Below, in pieces: positions 50,760 through 60,754 of a DNA stretch of 64,000 nucleotides (positions within the stretch are counted from its first letter, which is position 1; each line of letters begins with the position of its first letter). The DNA is from Symbiodinium natans (Eukaryota; Sar; Dinophyceae; Suessiales; Symbiodiniaceae), in assembly GCA_905221605.1 (NCBI GenBank), contig CAJNDS010002292.1:1-64000 (forward strand). The letters are read 5' to 3'. The notes beneath the pieces are model-generated. The model saw nothing but the letters and a program-made list of their open reading frames with translations. It did not search any database and was not told the DNA's origin. The translations under genes were made by a program, and so were the position numbers.

Positions 50760-53700
50760 CTACTGACTCTGAAGATCGGCCCATGCCTTCTCCGAAGATG
50801 CCACTGCAAGGGGATTCTCAGGCTGCTGATCCTCTGACAACTTGAAGCTCGGTTCCACACTCGACTTGCAAAGCGATTGCGGCGGTCCGTCATGGTCAGC
50901 AGCCGCTTCCGGAAGTGGATTCCAACACCGCAGTCCTCAACGGAGAGTAGGAACTGAGGTCGCAAGAGCATTGAGTATCCCACAAAGATCCACAAAGCAC
51001 CCTGGTGCCTGCGTGCATGCTGACCACGATGCCCAGTCACTCCACACACACCAGTAAAGATGTGGCCCACACTCTCGAGGACACCTAAACATTCATGAAG
51101 CTGCTCTCTTGTACAGAGCATCGAAGCCTCGTGTTAGCTGTGAGGGTCATCTGCGAAGCTCAATGAAGACTCATGATGCCACGCCTTTTGGTCTGCATAG
51201 TCTCAGATGCTTGGCATTCTGCCCCGCCAAACCTTTGAGAACAGCTCAAGCGCTTCAAACGCTTCAAAACCATGACAAGCTCACTGACCACACTGTAAGG
51301 TTACCACGCAGGGTGCGACAAAATGGAGCGCGACCGGAAAGTCTGGCCGCCACACCTTGGAAAGACGGAATGTATTGCTGCGCGCTCTCCGACTGTGGTG
51401 GACCTGTACAGCCTGTTTTGCAACGGATTCCAAGTGGTTGAGTACCACAGGCTAGTCGACAAGCTGTATAAGCGCATCTTCGATGCAACGCTATCAAGAG
51501 TCAAAAGGCGAAGTTACTGCCTCAGGCAGTACTCCTGCCAAGCGATGCTTGGCCTTCCTTCGGAAGAAACTGCAGGAACATGGAGATGCAGTGCTGCATC
51601 TTCCACGCTGTTGCATGCAACCCTGGTTGAAGGCAACTTGATGCGCCCTCTCATAAATCTATGCACCACGTTTGGGGTACTGTACAAGCCTTACCAAAAG
51701 GACACGCAGTCCTAGATGCCAGGTACACTCACTGTCCGGAAACTTGACAAGGTGTTCCTTGACTTTCAAGTGCTGGCGTCAAATGCAGACTGAAAGAGGC
51801 AGTCACGAAAGTCGGTGCTGCTTAGCCGACGACCCCTTTGTTAGCCTGGCCCAATTCGTGGATGGACCATCCTCATGGAAACAATATATCACAACACACA
51901 TGCAATCATGATGCTCCTGAGCACCTCTAGATGACAAGCTGCAACACCAAAACATGCTCCCAGCATGTTCTCAGCTGGCGTCCCAGAGTGCGGCAAACGG
52001 GTGGGCAGGTCCACTTTTTTCAAAGCCATTTGCCCTGAAACGATGACAGGGTGACGGAGAAACAGAACTGAACGGCCACCGAACCGCACCTCATCAGGCC
52101 CTCGCTCGTCTTCTGGAAGTCTGCCTGGCAAAAGCAGTTTGTGTCACAAAGGCTTCTCTTCCATCCAGGAAATTCGCCGATCACTCACGACCTTCAGGTT
52201 CCACTCCATGCGGCGCCGATCACGGTCACGGAAGACATGCTGAAAAGAGTCCTTTCGGGGCACCAAGTCCGAACGCAGACTTGCATGTCACGTGCCAATC
52301 CCCATCTCACTGTCAGAGTCCAGCTCCACCGCCATTCTTCTTTTTGCCCTATCTCGTTTATCCATTTTCACACCAAGGGTTGGCCCCAAAAACAAACGGC
52401 ACACGTTTCGCACATTCCTTCGATGCAACACGCAAGAACAGCCCGAAATCCTATCGTTGGGACGATGCACAAAGTTCGTGTCAGAAGAGCCGAGTCATTT
52501 CCCTGCTCGCTTTGCTCCGGATGATGCCGGATGTCATCCGCACATCAAGCATCTTTTGTGCGGTGATTTGACGGGCGTTCTAGCTGTTTTGAAGATAGAC
52601 ATCACTGACTTTCACAGCGAAAGGCTCCTCCAGAGACTCGCAGCCCACTTGGGTCGGCGAGGTCGCACTGCGCCTTATTGACTCAAAGCATAGAAGACAC
52701 GAGGTCGTTGCCAGACAACCACACAAAGACATTTCAGTTCACTGAAAGAATGTTCTCAAACCGCAATTGCAACAATTGCATGCCAGGGTCAAAAGAGAGC
52801 GCGAACTGGATACGAAAGCCTGAGCTGGAGTTTGAAACCAAAACACCTCAGCCTTTGCACTCCATGACGTCCACGGTTGTCTGCCAGGGTCGGTGCAGTG
52901 GACGGACGAAGAGTCTCAGCTGCGCGTTGCGAAGTCGGTGGGGTGCCGATTGTTCGGGATGAAGGAGGACCTTGCAAAAGCCGTCAGCTATGAAGGCATG
53001 TGATGGCCACGGACTACAGAGCATTACCATCCGGGGCTGCCGCAGCTGGAAAAGTCCTTGCAGGCTGTGAGATGAGCATGTCCCAGCTGCCAGGATATTG
53101 CTCTTTTGATCTTTGTGTGTCCTCCAATTGAAACCGGCCAGTGAGGCCCAACCTCGAAGTGTGGCTTGCAAGAGCTTCGACCCACGAATCGAGAGTATCT
53201 GTCATGCCGAAAAAACGAGACACCGGCTTTTGCTGGGAAAGACGCCGGGCAATGCGCGCAGGTGTTTCCTTTGCACCTGGAAGCTTTGCAACGCTCATCT
53301 TGTACGGCATATTTGCATCATGTGCATGCTGCATGAGCACACTCATCTTAGGCGCTGTTGTAATTCAGATATCCTTGATGGTATCCTCCGCCATCCAACA
53401 TGATGTCGGACAAGGTTCTGCAGGCTCCCAAGATGCAAGAAGATGAAAACATATCCGGCAGCTACGCAGCATTGGCCTGCCAAAACGGTCCGAAACCTTC
53501 CAATGTGGCTTCTCGCAGTACCAAGGCGGGCTATCCTTGGCAAAGAACTGGTAGCTCAGTGGCCGGTCAGGGCATGAAAGATTAGAACGCGCGCTGAGCC
53601 TACAGGGGCTTCCAAGCTCTGAGAGACAGCCGAGCCGAGTCCCAATTTGAAACATACAGGAAAGGTCGAGGTTTAGAGGCTCGGGGATCTCCACAGGACA
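50760..53700 (-). CDS. Exon cluster of an unknown, probably intracellular, protein
   Basis: Between thrombospondin loci A and B the minus strand holds natural coding pieces without that signature. They are 53620-53560 (PLSYQFFAKDSPPWYCEKPH), 53346-53130 (KETPARIARRLSQQKPVSRF, then MTDTLDSWVEALASHTSRLG), 53000-52860 (FCKVLLHPEQSAPHRLRNAQ), 52660-52590 (GCESLEEPFAVKVSDVYLQN), 52380-52290 (MDKRDRAKRRMAVELDSDSE), 52131-51920 (GGRSVLFLRHPVIVSGQMAL) and 50925-50763 (EDQQPENPLAVASSEKAWAD, ending LQSQ and TAG at 50762-50760). The last looks like a true C-terminus. Product unknown. Its presence suggests loci A and B are different genes. Confidence 0.45.
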
Positions 53701-54291
53701 GACTCATCATGTTTCAGGAATGCGCCCACTCTGTTAGTAAAGCGTTTGTTGCTTTACCCAACTCACCCCTACCCCATGGACATAGATGCATGGTGGCGAG
53801 TAAAATCAGTCTCATCGGCTGCTGAAGTGACGTCTTCAATGCAAAGGCCGGTCAACTGAGCACCAGACCACTTGGGCCGTGGCAAAGGGCGCATTGTAGG
53901 CCATTGCTTGGAAGGGTTCTCGCTAAAGTTCCCAAGTTAAAAGCAAGAAGGAGTGTGAAGCTTCCCTGTATAAACCTATGGACGCAACTAGTCAGCATGT
54001 GGACACTTGCTACACTTGCGGTTGCTCCGCTTGTAGTTATGGAAAAAATGAAACACGGCAAAACGTGTTACGACCTGGCAAGGCGCGTTGCACTAGACCT
54101 GAGATTGGAGACCCAATAAAGCATCTGTTGACTGTCTCACGGAGTGCACGCCTGTTAAGTACAAGCACCTGCGGCAAAAGTGCGATTGGCTTCCGAAAAC
54201 AACAACATCCTTCAGAATCCCGCCTCCGGCCCTGCTTGAGACATTGTCACTTCTGGGCAGCAGCCCCGCTAGCATGTGCAAGTACGTTTAC

Positions 54292-54334
54292 CTTCGCATG
54301 GACGGCAAAAGTCCACCTCAAGTCTTGGTTCAGC
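54292..54334 (-). CDS. TSP1-linked exon (LNQDLRWTFAVHAK)
   Basis: Acceptor TATAGAG, G completing Lys, LNQDLRWTFAVHAK, donor GTAAAC. It joins in phase to 54447 over a 112-nt intron. It has no R-x-R, so the domain is atypical here; another frame (GGSRIEAEPRLEVDFCRPCE) is possible. Confidence 0.5.
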
Positions 54335-57300
54335 CTCTATACGAGAACCACCGGTACAATACACAACCGTGTGAACCCCAAGAGCTGGACACACGCAGAA
54401 AAGTCGATCATGTCTGCGAATGGTGAGATCGTGCCAAGGATGCAACTTGGTGCAGTTCCCCCATTCCGTCCAATCGCCATACTGGCAGTCCTCCTCGAGA
54501 GCAGTGCATGCAGCCGTCGTACAGCGAAGCGTTCGGGGAACAAATTCACTAATAGTACCTCCTGCACGTCGCCCAGTTCCCCACTGCTTTGTCACTATAT
54601 CCATCAACCCAAGTTGTTCAATACTCCGTTCTCTTCGCGCCTTCTGGCCGCAAGCCGCCACGGCACAGGGCTGCGTCTGCAGGAGCTCGGCCTCACGAGG
54701 GGCTAACGCTCCTCTTTATCCATCCTCTTCTGCTTCCTCTCGTCCTCATCACATTACTGGTACTCGTCTTTCCTTGTCACTTGTATTCATTTCTGCCTGC
54801 TTTTCGCTTCACACTGCACTTCTTTGCTTAGACAGTGCCTTGCAGGGATACCAGGATCCATCGGCGCCTGCCACGACCTGGTATGCATGAAGCTTGGATG
54901 GGAGGAGACGGCATGACAGTTGCCATGTGCCTTTCGACTTCGGGACGTCTGGCCACCATCACAGGTCGCGGAACACTCCGACCAAGCTGACCACTCGCCT
55001 CAGCGTCTCTACTGCCTGACGACCGAATATGTCCGGATCAGAAGCAGTTCCAACAATGATGCCCGACATGAAAAGAGCCCCATGACCTAGAGCCCCATGA
55101 CCTTCAACGGAAAAACGAACGAGCACAATCTGGCTTATGCATAGTTCGGTGTTGAGTCTTCTGTTTGGCTCCTACAGGCGGCAATCTATCACACTTGCCT
55201 GACCGGGCAAAAGGCTGTCAGGCTTCTGAGGACTGCACCGGTCGAGCATCCGTTCGGTTCTGGAATGTCACACGTCTCACCTGGAGATGTCCCCGGCAGA
55301 CGCCGCAGACTGCGAAGGGAGAAGATACAGTGACAAAGCTGGCCTGCTTGTGGAGGGCAGTGCTCCATCTCGGACAGAGGAGTCGCCTCACGAGTCATAT
55401 GAAGCACCCTCGCATCAGCAGCAATATGCTGCCCGCAAGATGAAACCAGCGTGTCAAGACGTGTCAAGTGGTGCTCCGGGGCCCGTGCCTGGCCATCAGA
55501 TCCACAGGGCACACCTCCGTTTTCTGGGTGGACCTCCCAGCAACCGTTCGAAATGCCAATTGATCGAGGGCTCGGGCAAACCAGACCTTTATTCCTCGAA
55601 CTCTTTCCCGCATTCCCGTGCAGGAAGTGTGGCACACGGACCAGTCAGTCCTCAGGGCGGCACAATGCGGCACAGATCGACAGAGATATCGAAGTTCAAA
55701 GATACTTCAAAAACGAACGATGCAGCTGTTCAGGCCAAACGGCCATGTCGTCAGTTCGCAGTCCACCGCCCCGCTGCAGACGATGCCATCATTGCAACTG
55801 CACAGGACACCCAAAGATTGCGCTTTTGTTTGCCGACCATCGCGCGTGCTGCTACGCTAAAATTCTATGGTACAAGGCTTCATCCACTGGACATGCGTAG
55901 ACCTAGCTAGAGGCACCTAGTAGTACGTTTTAGGCATCGAAAGTTGTACAACTGCAATGGGCCTCTCGATCTTTGTGGCAACTCCCTGCGCTGGATTTCC
56001 GCAAGAATTAGCCTCCTTCACCACCCTGGCAGGACTCTGTTGAATCGGGCGCTCTTGCCGCAGTATGCAACTCTACACTGCACTTGTGCAGCCAACTGCA
56101 ATGCAGATGCACTAGTGCCACTCTCATCAGTCGCTAAGTGTCATAGTTCCCTCCTCGCCCCATGCAGGTACCAACAGCATGAAAGAGAGATCTGTGTAGA
56201 AGTGCAACGGAACTTGGAAGGTTTCTCGTATGGCGTATGGATGTGAGTTGAGCTTGCTCCGCGTCCTGGCCTTCGCTGGGACAAGCGGAATCCGCCGCGA
56301 CACGACTTGGTGCATTCTGTCCAGCCTCACGCACACAGGCTCGAAGGAACGCGGTGGTCTCTCAACGATACTCACGGTTCCTTTGCAAGCACACTTCCTG
56401 CACAAAACTGAAACGGCGGACCTTGCCAATCGCCCCACTCGCCGTCTTCACAGTCACTTTTTACTTCGCACGGGCCATCACCGCATGCTTTGACCTGACC
56501 GTGCTCCAGCATCAACATCCATGACAGACCAGAGAAGAAATGTCACCTCCTCCAGATGGTTCTCCTCGAGATCACAAACTTTTCCTCCCATGGAAGCGTG
56601 CTGGGTGATCTTGCGATGTCGCCTTTCAGAAGCACACCCCTGTCTCCTTTTCTGCAAGAAAACAGACCAGTAGCTGGTGAGGACGTGACTCGGTGATTCC
56701 ACCGCTGCACGTCTTGGTGCAAGACTTCCACTCCGACCTGCAAGTGCTTCAGCCCATTTCAGGCCTTTGGGCTTTGGACAGGGTCGCACAGCTTTGTCTA
56801 CAGCTACACGAGACTACACGAGGACATGAGGCCGCGGCCAGTCGTCAATGACGCAATCCTGGACCCCACACGCCTGAGCCAGGGTAATGGGTCTCCCCAG
56901 TCTGAACATGGAGCCTGAACGGCCCTGGCCTGGGTGGTGTTGGCCTCGCACGCCCGTGTCTCTGCCAACGTCAATGAGCAAGGTTCTCCACCCAAGTCTG
57001 CCTGCCGAACACACCACAAGTTATCACCAGTGCACAAAGTTTTTTAAGCGTGCGGGAAGTGATGGCTAAGCGATGAACCGCGGATCTTCGTCTGAGAATC
57101 GCGAAACGAGTGCATAGTTTGCGTTTTGCAGGTGGTTGCTACAAGTAAGGCTGCTAAGGTCAGCCTTTGCATCGCAAGCGAGATCCCCATGAACTCTGTG
57201 TGCATTGTTTGTCCAGGGCAAGAGGAGCAACGAGGCGAGAGAGACCACGAGAAGGTCAAGAAGAAAAGCACATTCTTGAAGGTGTCTCACCGACTCAGAT

Positions 57301-60232
57301 CTCACGCTTCCGAAGGATTTACCCAATTGCGCGACATGGACATCTTGCTTGACTGTTTTGCAGCCTCTGCATAGGTGCGGCTGCGTGAGGAGCTGCCAGG
57401 CCCGCAAGTCGTGGTGCAAGGTCCCCACTCTGTCCTTTGCGCATCTTGCTGCTGATTCGTCGCAACATCAGATCTCTGAATGCTGAGCGATGCACCACTG
57501 CGAAGGTCGACACGGCTGGTGGTATAGGCTGCATGACAACGTGTTGCATGAGGCAGTCTCCTGCAGAGCATCACACAGAAACACAAACGGCCTCGTGCTG
57601 AATCTAGCACACATTCTCACACATTCATGCAAGGTGAGCTGGTGATCCTTCATGCCGCCACTGCAGGGAGCACCACCAGATGCTGCAGGAGTTGCTATTG
57701 TACGGCTCCTCCGAGGAAATGGACGATGCGCGGGGCACACCGGTTCTTTCTATTCACCAGGACACATGCCGAGCCGAGAGGCCTCACAGTCTGCCCACCA
57801 TCGCAGGATTTGTCACAGAGCTGCCAGTCTGCCCTGCATAAACGTTCAGAGAATTTACCTTCAGATCACCACAAGCAGCTCAAAATGTGGACAACTTGAG
57901 GGTGCGACCAGTCCCCAAAGGCGCATGCCGTGGTTTCCGGTGTCTCTGGTGAGGAGTCAGTACACCTTGGCATGCCAGTCGGGCTATGTTCTCCCAATGT
58001 TACGCAAACCGCCTTCTCTCTGCTGTGTGCCCCAAGTGACAGACGGCAACACCTCCACCACTGCCCCAGAGCAGGCCTGGCACAGAAGGATGCCGTTGCA
58101 CATCCTTAAACTAATTCCTGAGCTCTGTGAGCACATGAGTGCTGGCATGCAATGCACAACCAAGCAAAGGAAGAAAGTCCTCGCCAGACTCTGTGGCAGC
58201 TTGGCCAATCTGGCCTCTCCACCAGCCCAAAAACTCTCCCGTCAGCTCCACTCAGCCCCCATCCAGTCCGAAAGACAGCATTCCATTCCACTTGACGCAA
58301 GACTCGCAGCTCCAAGATTCCTCTAAAAAACTTGAGTGCAAACCGGAGACCTTGACCTACAGCAGCATTGGGCTTGGACATTTCAGGGTCAACTGGGTCT
58401 TCAACGTGTGCGGCGCTGTTCGCGGGCATCGCTGCAATCACTCCAGGCACTCCTTGGATGGGAAGAACCGGCCAAGCAGACAGAAAGAGACACTCGCTAT
58501 GACAAGTATTGACACATGATAAGACCAATAAGTCGAACTTTGCTCGGGCTGCTACCAGTCTTCCAACACGCAGTTGCCAGGTTCCACAGGGGTTGAGCAG
58601 GGACCTTGCACACAGCTCAGAAGCGCCTTAGGGCCTGCCTTTCGGAAAATGCGATCTTCGCACTCTGGGGTCGCCGCAAGGAGCAGTCTCGCCAAGTGTG
58701 TCGGTACAGTGCCTACACTCGCACCATCGTCGCTTGAGTGCAAACAACGCCTGCAACGAGTCGCACGTCACCGGCCTTCCACCGTTCTTGGCCTGGGTCT
58801 GATTGTGCGCTTCATGTCATTTCATGCACTATACACTCTCCATGTTGCTGCGAGGACGTGCGAAGAATTCAATGGCTGCGTGTCAAAGCGGCATGGTGAA
58901 GAATTGTTCGCAGACGACCTCGCTGCTTGTCTTCACACCTGAGGCAAACATGACGAACGATTGCCAGCAACGCGCAGCGCAGCTCTGCGGGAGAGTCGTG
59001 CAGGTGAGAGTTGTACCACATGTGTTCTACGTGCGACCCTTCTGTTGAACGTTGAACATCGATAGCTCCTTTCCACACGCACAATTCAAATTCAAGATGT
59101 GCCAACCGACTGTTCTTCTGTGCGTCCTGTGTTCTCAGGTGCACACGGCTTGCATGGATTCCAGTCCATCCACCTTCAGACAGCGGCAGCATGCAGCAGC
59201 TCAGGCTGCCGACAAGGATGGCGTTTTGGAAGTGTCTGTGTGCCGAGACTTTGACGCGGAAAGCACGCAGTCGTTGCTTTCCTCGGCGGCCGCTGAGCCG
59301 CAATCCTGCAAGCAGATAAGAACATCAAAAGAACCCGGAGCATGGGACTGATTGGGACTGATTTGGGACTGATTGGGACCGCCAAGCGTGGCGAAGGCAA
59401 GGGAGTCATGGCGAGGGCCTCGGTCTCTAAAAGGGCGCCGAGGCACTCAGCGCCACCCAGAGCCTCGGAGTTCGCATTGAGGCCCCACAATGGAGGCCCC
59501 ACAATGGAGAGCATCCAATGGCATCCACAGCAACGGAGTGAATCCGAGTCGAATCTCAGTTCTCTCAGTTCTTTCAGTTCTCTCAATTCTCTCGTATGCT
59601 CTGGGTCAGCTCCGCTGCGAGCTCCACGCGGGAAGAACCACCACACTACGATTTCGCTCCCTGAAGTTGCCGAGTTGCCCCCGTGTGCGCTACCGTGAAA
59701 CATTGTGAAACATGTCAGCTTCAGCATGTCAGCAGTAGCAAAATGGAACCCCTTGGGGCCTCTGGTTGGCGACCTGGAGGTTGCACTCGCTCCAAGTGCC
59801 CCAGGTGCTCAGCTGGCAATCCTAGCGAAGAAAAGGTGGCAACATGACGAAACAACATGGCATAACGACATCAAAAGAACTAAACAGAACTAGAGGTTCA
59901 GCTGGAGCGAGATTCCCGCGCCTGCGGGGTCTGCGAGCACGCGTCGGCACAGTACACCGAATCTTGAAGCGGACCCCTGGGCACTTGCATAACTGTGCTC
60001 AAACGGTCATGAATAACGATGCATGTGTGTCAGCCGCAAGTCGTCACTGTCGCCCGCACTCACATGCCGCTCCGCCACAGCTGTTGTGTTGCTGAATGGT
60101 TCGGTTCCTGCAAGTGTCTGACCCAATGGACTCTCCAACATCCGAGACACTCATGGCTTTGGCCAATCCACCGTCCTGGTACACAGTCCAGTGCATCCAA
60201 CAGGGGCTGACCATTCGGACCATTCCGAGAAC
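54292..60232 (-). CDS. Thrombospondin type-1 repeat locus A
   Basis: On the minus strand about ten thrombospondin type-1 repeats, whole or partial, run from 60232 to 54292. Starts are seen at 60232, 59821, about 58575, 57931, 57434, 56858, 56456, 55650 (second strand onward) and 54490, with second halves between them. Several joints are exact to the base. Repeat quality varies: the unit at 56858-56547 lacks the close W-x-x-W spacing, and the one at 60232 lacks its first Cys. The product is inferred to be a large secreted or surface adhesion-type protein. A Cys-containing piece at about 60440-60330 (KADCSSANSFCPDGEEPKPC) may be its N-terminal side; no signal peptide was located. The MAD1 gene ends only about 500 bases upstream. 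Confidence 0.7.
54447..54490 (-). CDS. TSP1 exon, first half (DCQYGDWTEWGNCT)
   Basis: Acceptor GAGGAG, DCQYGDWTEWGNCT and AA before donor GTTGCA. W-x-x-W-x-x-C intact. 44 nt, phase 0 in, 2 out. Confidence 0.85.
55489..55533 (-). CDS. TSP1 exon, end of repeat (VHPENGGVPCGSDGQ)
   Basis: Acceptor TGGGAG, VHPENGGVPCGSDGQ, GC donor (GCACGG). N-G-G-x-x-C in place. 45 nt, phase 0 on both sides. The intron from 55587 is only 53 nt. Confidence 0.8.
55587..55650 (-). CDS. TSP1 exon, first part (TDWSVCHTSCTGMRERVRG)
   Basis: Acceptor CTGAG, G completing the previous codon, TDWSVCHTSCTGMRERVRG and IK, donor GTCTGG. It contains W-S-x-C-x-x-S-C-x-G and R-x-R-V-R. 64 nt, phase 2 in, 0 out. Confidence 0.85.
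56376..56456 (-). CDS. TSP1 exon, first half (DCEDGEWGDWQGPPFQFC)
   Basis: Minus strand reads DCEDGEWGDWQGPPFQFC and AGSVLAKE, then CC before the consensus donor GTGAGT. W-x-x-W present, then an atypical linker before Cys. The exact acceptor (AAAAAG) leaves one base of doubt. Confidence 0.7.
56547..56622 (-). CDS. TSP1 exon, second half (RHRKITQHASMGGKVCDLEE)
   Basis: Acceptor CTGAAAG, G completing the previous codon, RHRKITQHASMGGKVCDLEE and NHLEE, donor GTGACA. R-x-R-K-I and GG-x-x-C intact. 76 nt, phase 2 in, 0 out. Confidence 0.85.
56702..56737 (-). CDS. TSP1 exon, second quarter (SEWKSCTKTCSG)
   Basis: Acceptor CTTGCAG, G completing the previous codon, SEWKSCTKTCS and GG. To stay in frame with 56622 the donor would be TGGAAT, which is not GT, GC or GA, so this joint is unresolved. 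Confidence 0.7.
56833..56858 (-). CDS. TSP1 exon, first quarter (DCVIDDWP)
   Basis: Acceptor GTCCAG, DCVIDDWP and CG before a GC donor (GCCTCA). 26 nt, phase 0 in, 2 out. It joins to 56737 as WPRSEWKSC, giving four residues between the two Trp instead of two. Confidence 0.75.
56930..57001 (-). CDS. TSP1 exon, end of repeat (DLGGEPCSLTLAETRACEAN)
   Basis: Acceptor TTCGGCAG, then A, DLGGEPCSLTLAETRACEAN, TTQ and a GC donor (GCCAGG). GG-x-x-C and E-T-R-x-C intact. 72 nt, phase 0 on both sides. Confidence 0.8.
57370..57434 (-). CDS. TSP1 exon, uninterrupted middle (TEWGPCTTTCGPGSSSRSRT)
   Basis: Acceptor CGCAAAG, G completing the previous codon, TEWGPCTTTCGPGSSSRSRT and YAEA. Here the C-x-x-x-C-G loop and R-S-R strand lie in one exon, unlike most repeats in this locus. 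The 3' limit is approximate. Confidence 0.75.
57520..57560 (-). CDS. TSP1 exon, last part (ETASCNTLSC)
   Basis: Acceptor CTCTGCAG, ETASCNTLSCSLYHQ. It joins in phase 0 to 57648 as GGMK|ETASC. The 3' limit is approximate. Confidence 0.8.
57648..57708 (-). CDS. TSP1 exon, second half (SRTIATPAASGGAPCSGGMK)
   Basis: Acceptor CTCGGAG, G completing the previous codon, SRTIATPAASGGAPCSGGMK, then GATCACC. Only this GA donor keeps frame with ETASC. 61 nt, phase 2 in, 0 out; intron 87 nt. Confidence 0.8.
57896..57931 (-). CDS. TSP1 exon start (TACAFGDWSHPQ)
   Basis: Minus strand reads TACAFGDWSHPQ before GTTGTC. C-A-F-G-D-W matches the start of the repeat. The upstream limit is not fixed. Confidence 0.6.
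58555..58640 (-). CDS. TSP1 fragment across a domain boundary (NCVLEDW)
   Basis: Minus strand reads LLSCVQGPCSTPVEPGNCVL and EDW. It resembles the C-x-G...C end of one repeat followed by the D/N-C-x4-W start of the next. Splice sites are uncertain. Confidence 0.5.
59410..59530 (-). CDS. TSP1-like second half (EALGGAECLGALLETEA)
   Basis: Minus strand reads NANSEALGGAECLGALLETE and ALA. GG-x-x-C-x-G...E-T is present but the final Cys is replaced. A 14-bp tandem duplication (59480-59509) lies just upstream in the same frame region. Limits approximate. Confidence 0.55.
59774..59821 (-). CDS. TSP1 exon, first half (DCQLSTWGTWSECNLQ)
   Basis: Acceptor TCGCTAG, DCQLSTWGTWSECNLQ, donor GTCGCC. W-x-x-W-S-x-C intact. 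48 nt, phase 0 on both sides, as at 50084-50131. Confidence 0.8.
60060..60107 (-). CDS. TSP1 exon, second half (NRTIQQHNSCGGAAC)
   Basis: Acceptor CTTGCAG, G completing Arg, NRTIQQHNSCGGAAC and GA before donor GTGCGG. 48 nt, phase 2 on both sides. Confidence 0.75.
   Translation of the reverse strand, partial: EPNHSATQQLWRSGM
60176..60232 (-). CDS. TSP1 exon, first half (FSEWSEWSAPVGCTGLCT)
   Basis: Acceptor TGGCAG, G, FSEWSEWSAPVGCTGLCT and AG before GACGGT. The GA donor joins in frame to 60107 as CTRNRTI over a 68-nt intron. The domain-start Cys is not in this exon. This is the most upstream repeat seen. Confidence 0.7.
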
Positions 60233-60754
60233 CTGCCACGCCAGGTAGAAATTCTGACATGTATACGGTAGCATGCAGCACATGCAGGACATCACCATTG
60301 AAATCTAACAAAGGCAGTCTTCATGTCATGATTGCGTGAAGGACAAGCCAGCGAAACACGCACGGTTTCGGTTCTTCGCCGTCGGGACAAAAGCTGTTGG
60401 CGGAGGAGCAGTCCGCCTTGGGATTCTTCGGAACCCAATGTGCCTTGCTGTGTGGCCGCCTAGTTGCTTTCTTGCGAACTCTCCACACGCACACTTACTG
60501 TGCGCACACTAACGCATGATTTCCCTGTGCATCTGGGAACGCAGGCGCGTGTCGCGCTACGCATGGAACGGCAAACTGAGTGTGACACCTGATATGGGCA
60601 GGCATGGTGCTGGACTTGTTCTCCGGCACAAACCTGTCAGAACACATCGGGGGCAAACCACCTCGGACGAACGTAATCGCACTTCAACGAGGCATCACAA
60701 GCAATCACAAGGCACCACAAGGCAACCTTTTTCGGGCGCAACACGCGATTTGAC

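Noticed and set aside
50847-50930. VEDCGVGIHFRKR as a thrombospondin repeat start
   Set aside because: There is no Trp at the required spacing, and the alternative frame ending LQSQ-stop is more natural.
53978-58326. Three plus-strand frames of 207-242 codons
   Set aside because: They overlap several minus-strand thrombospondin exons whose joints are exact, so they are antisense shadows.
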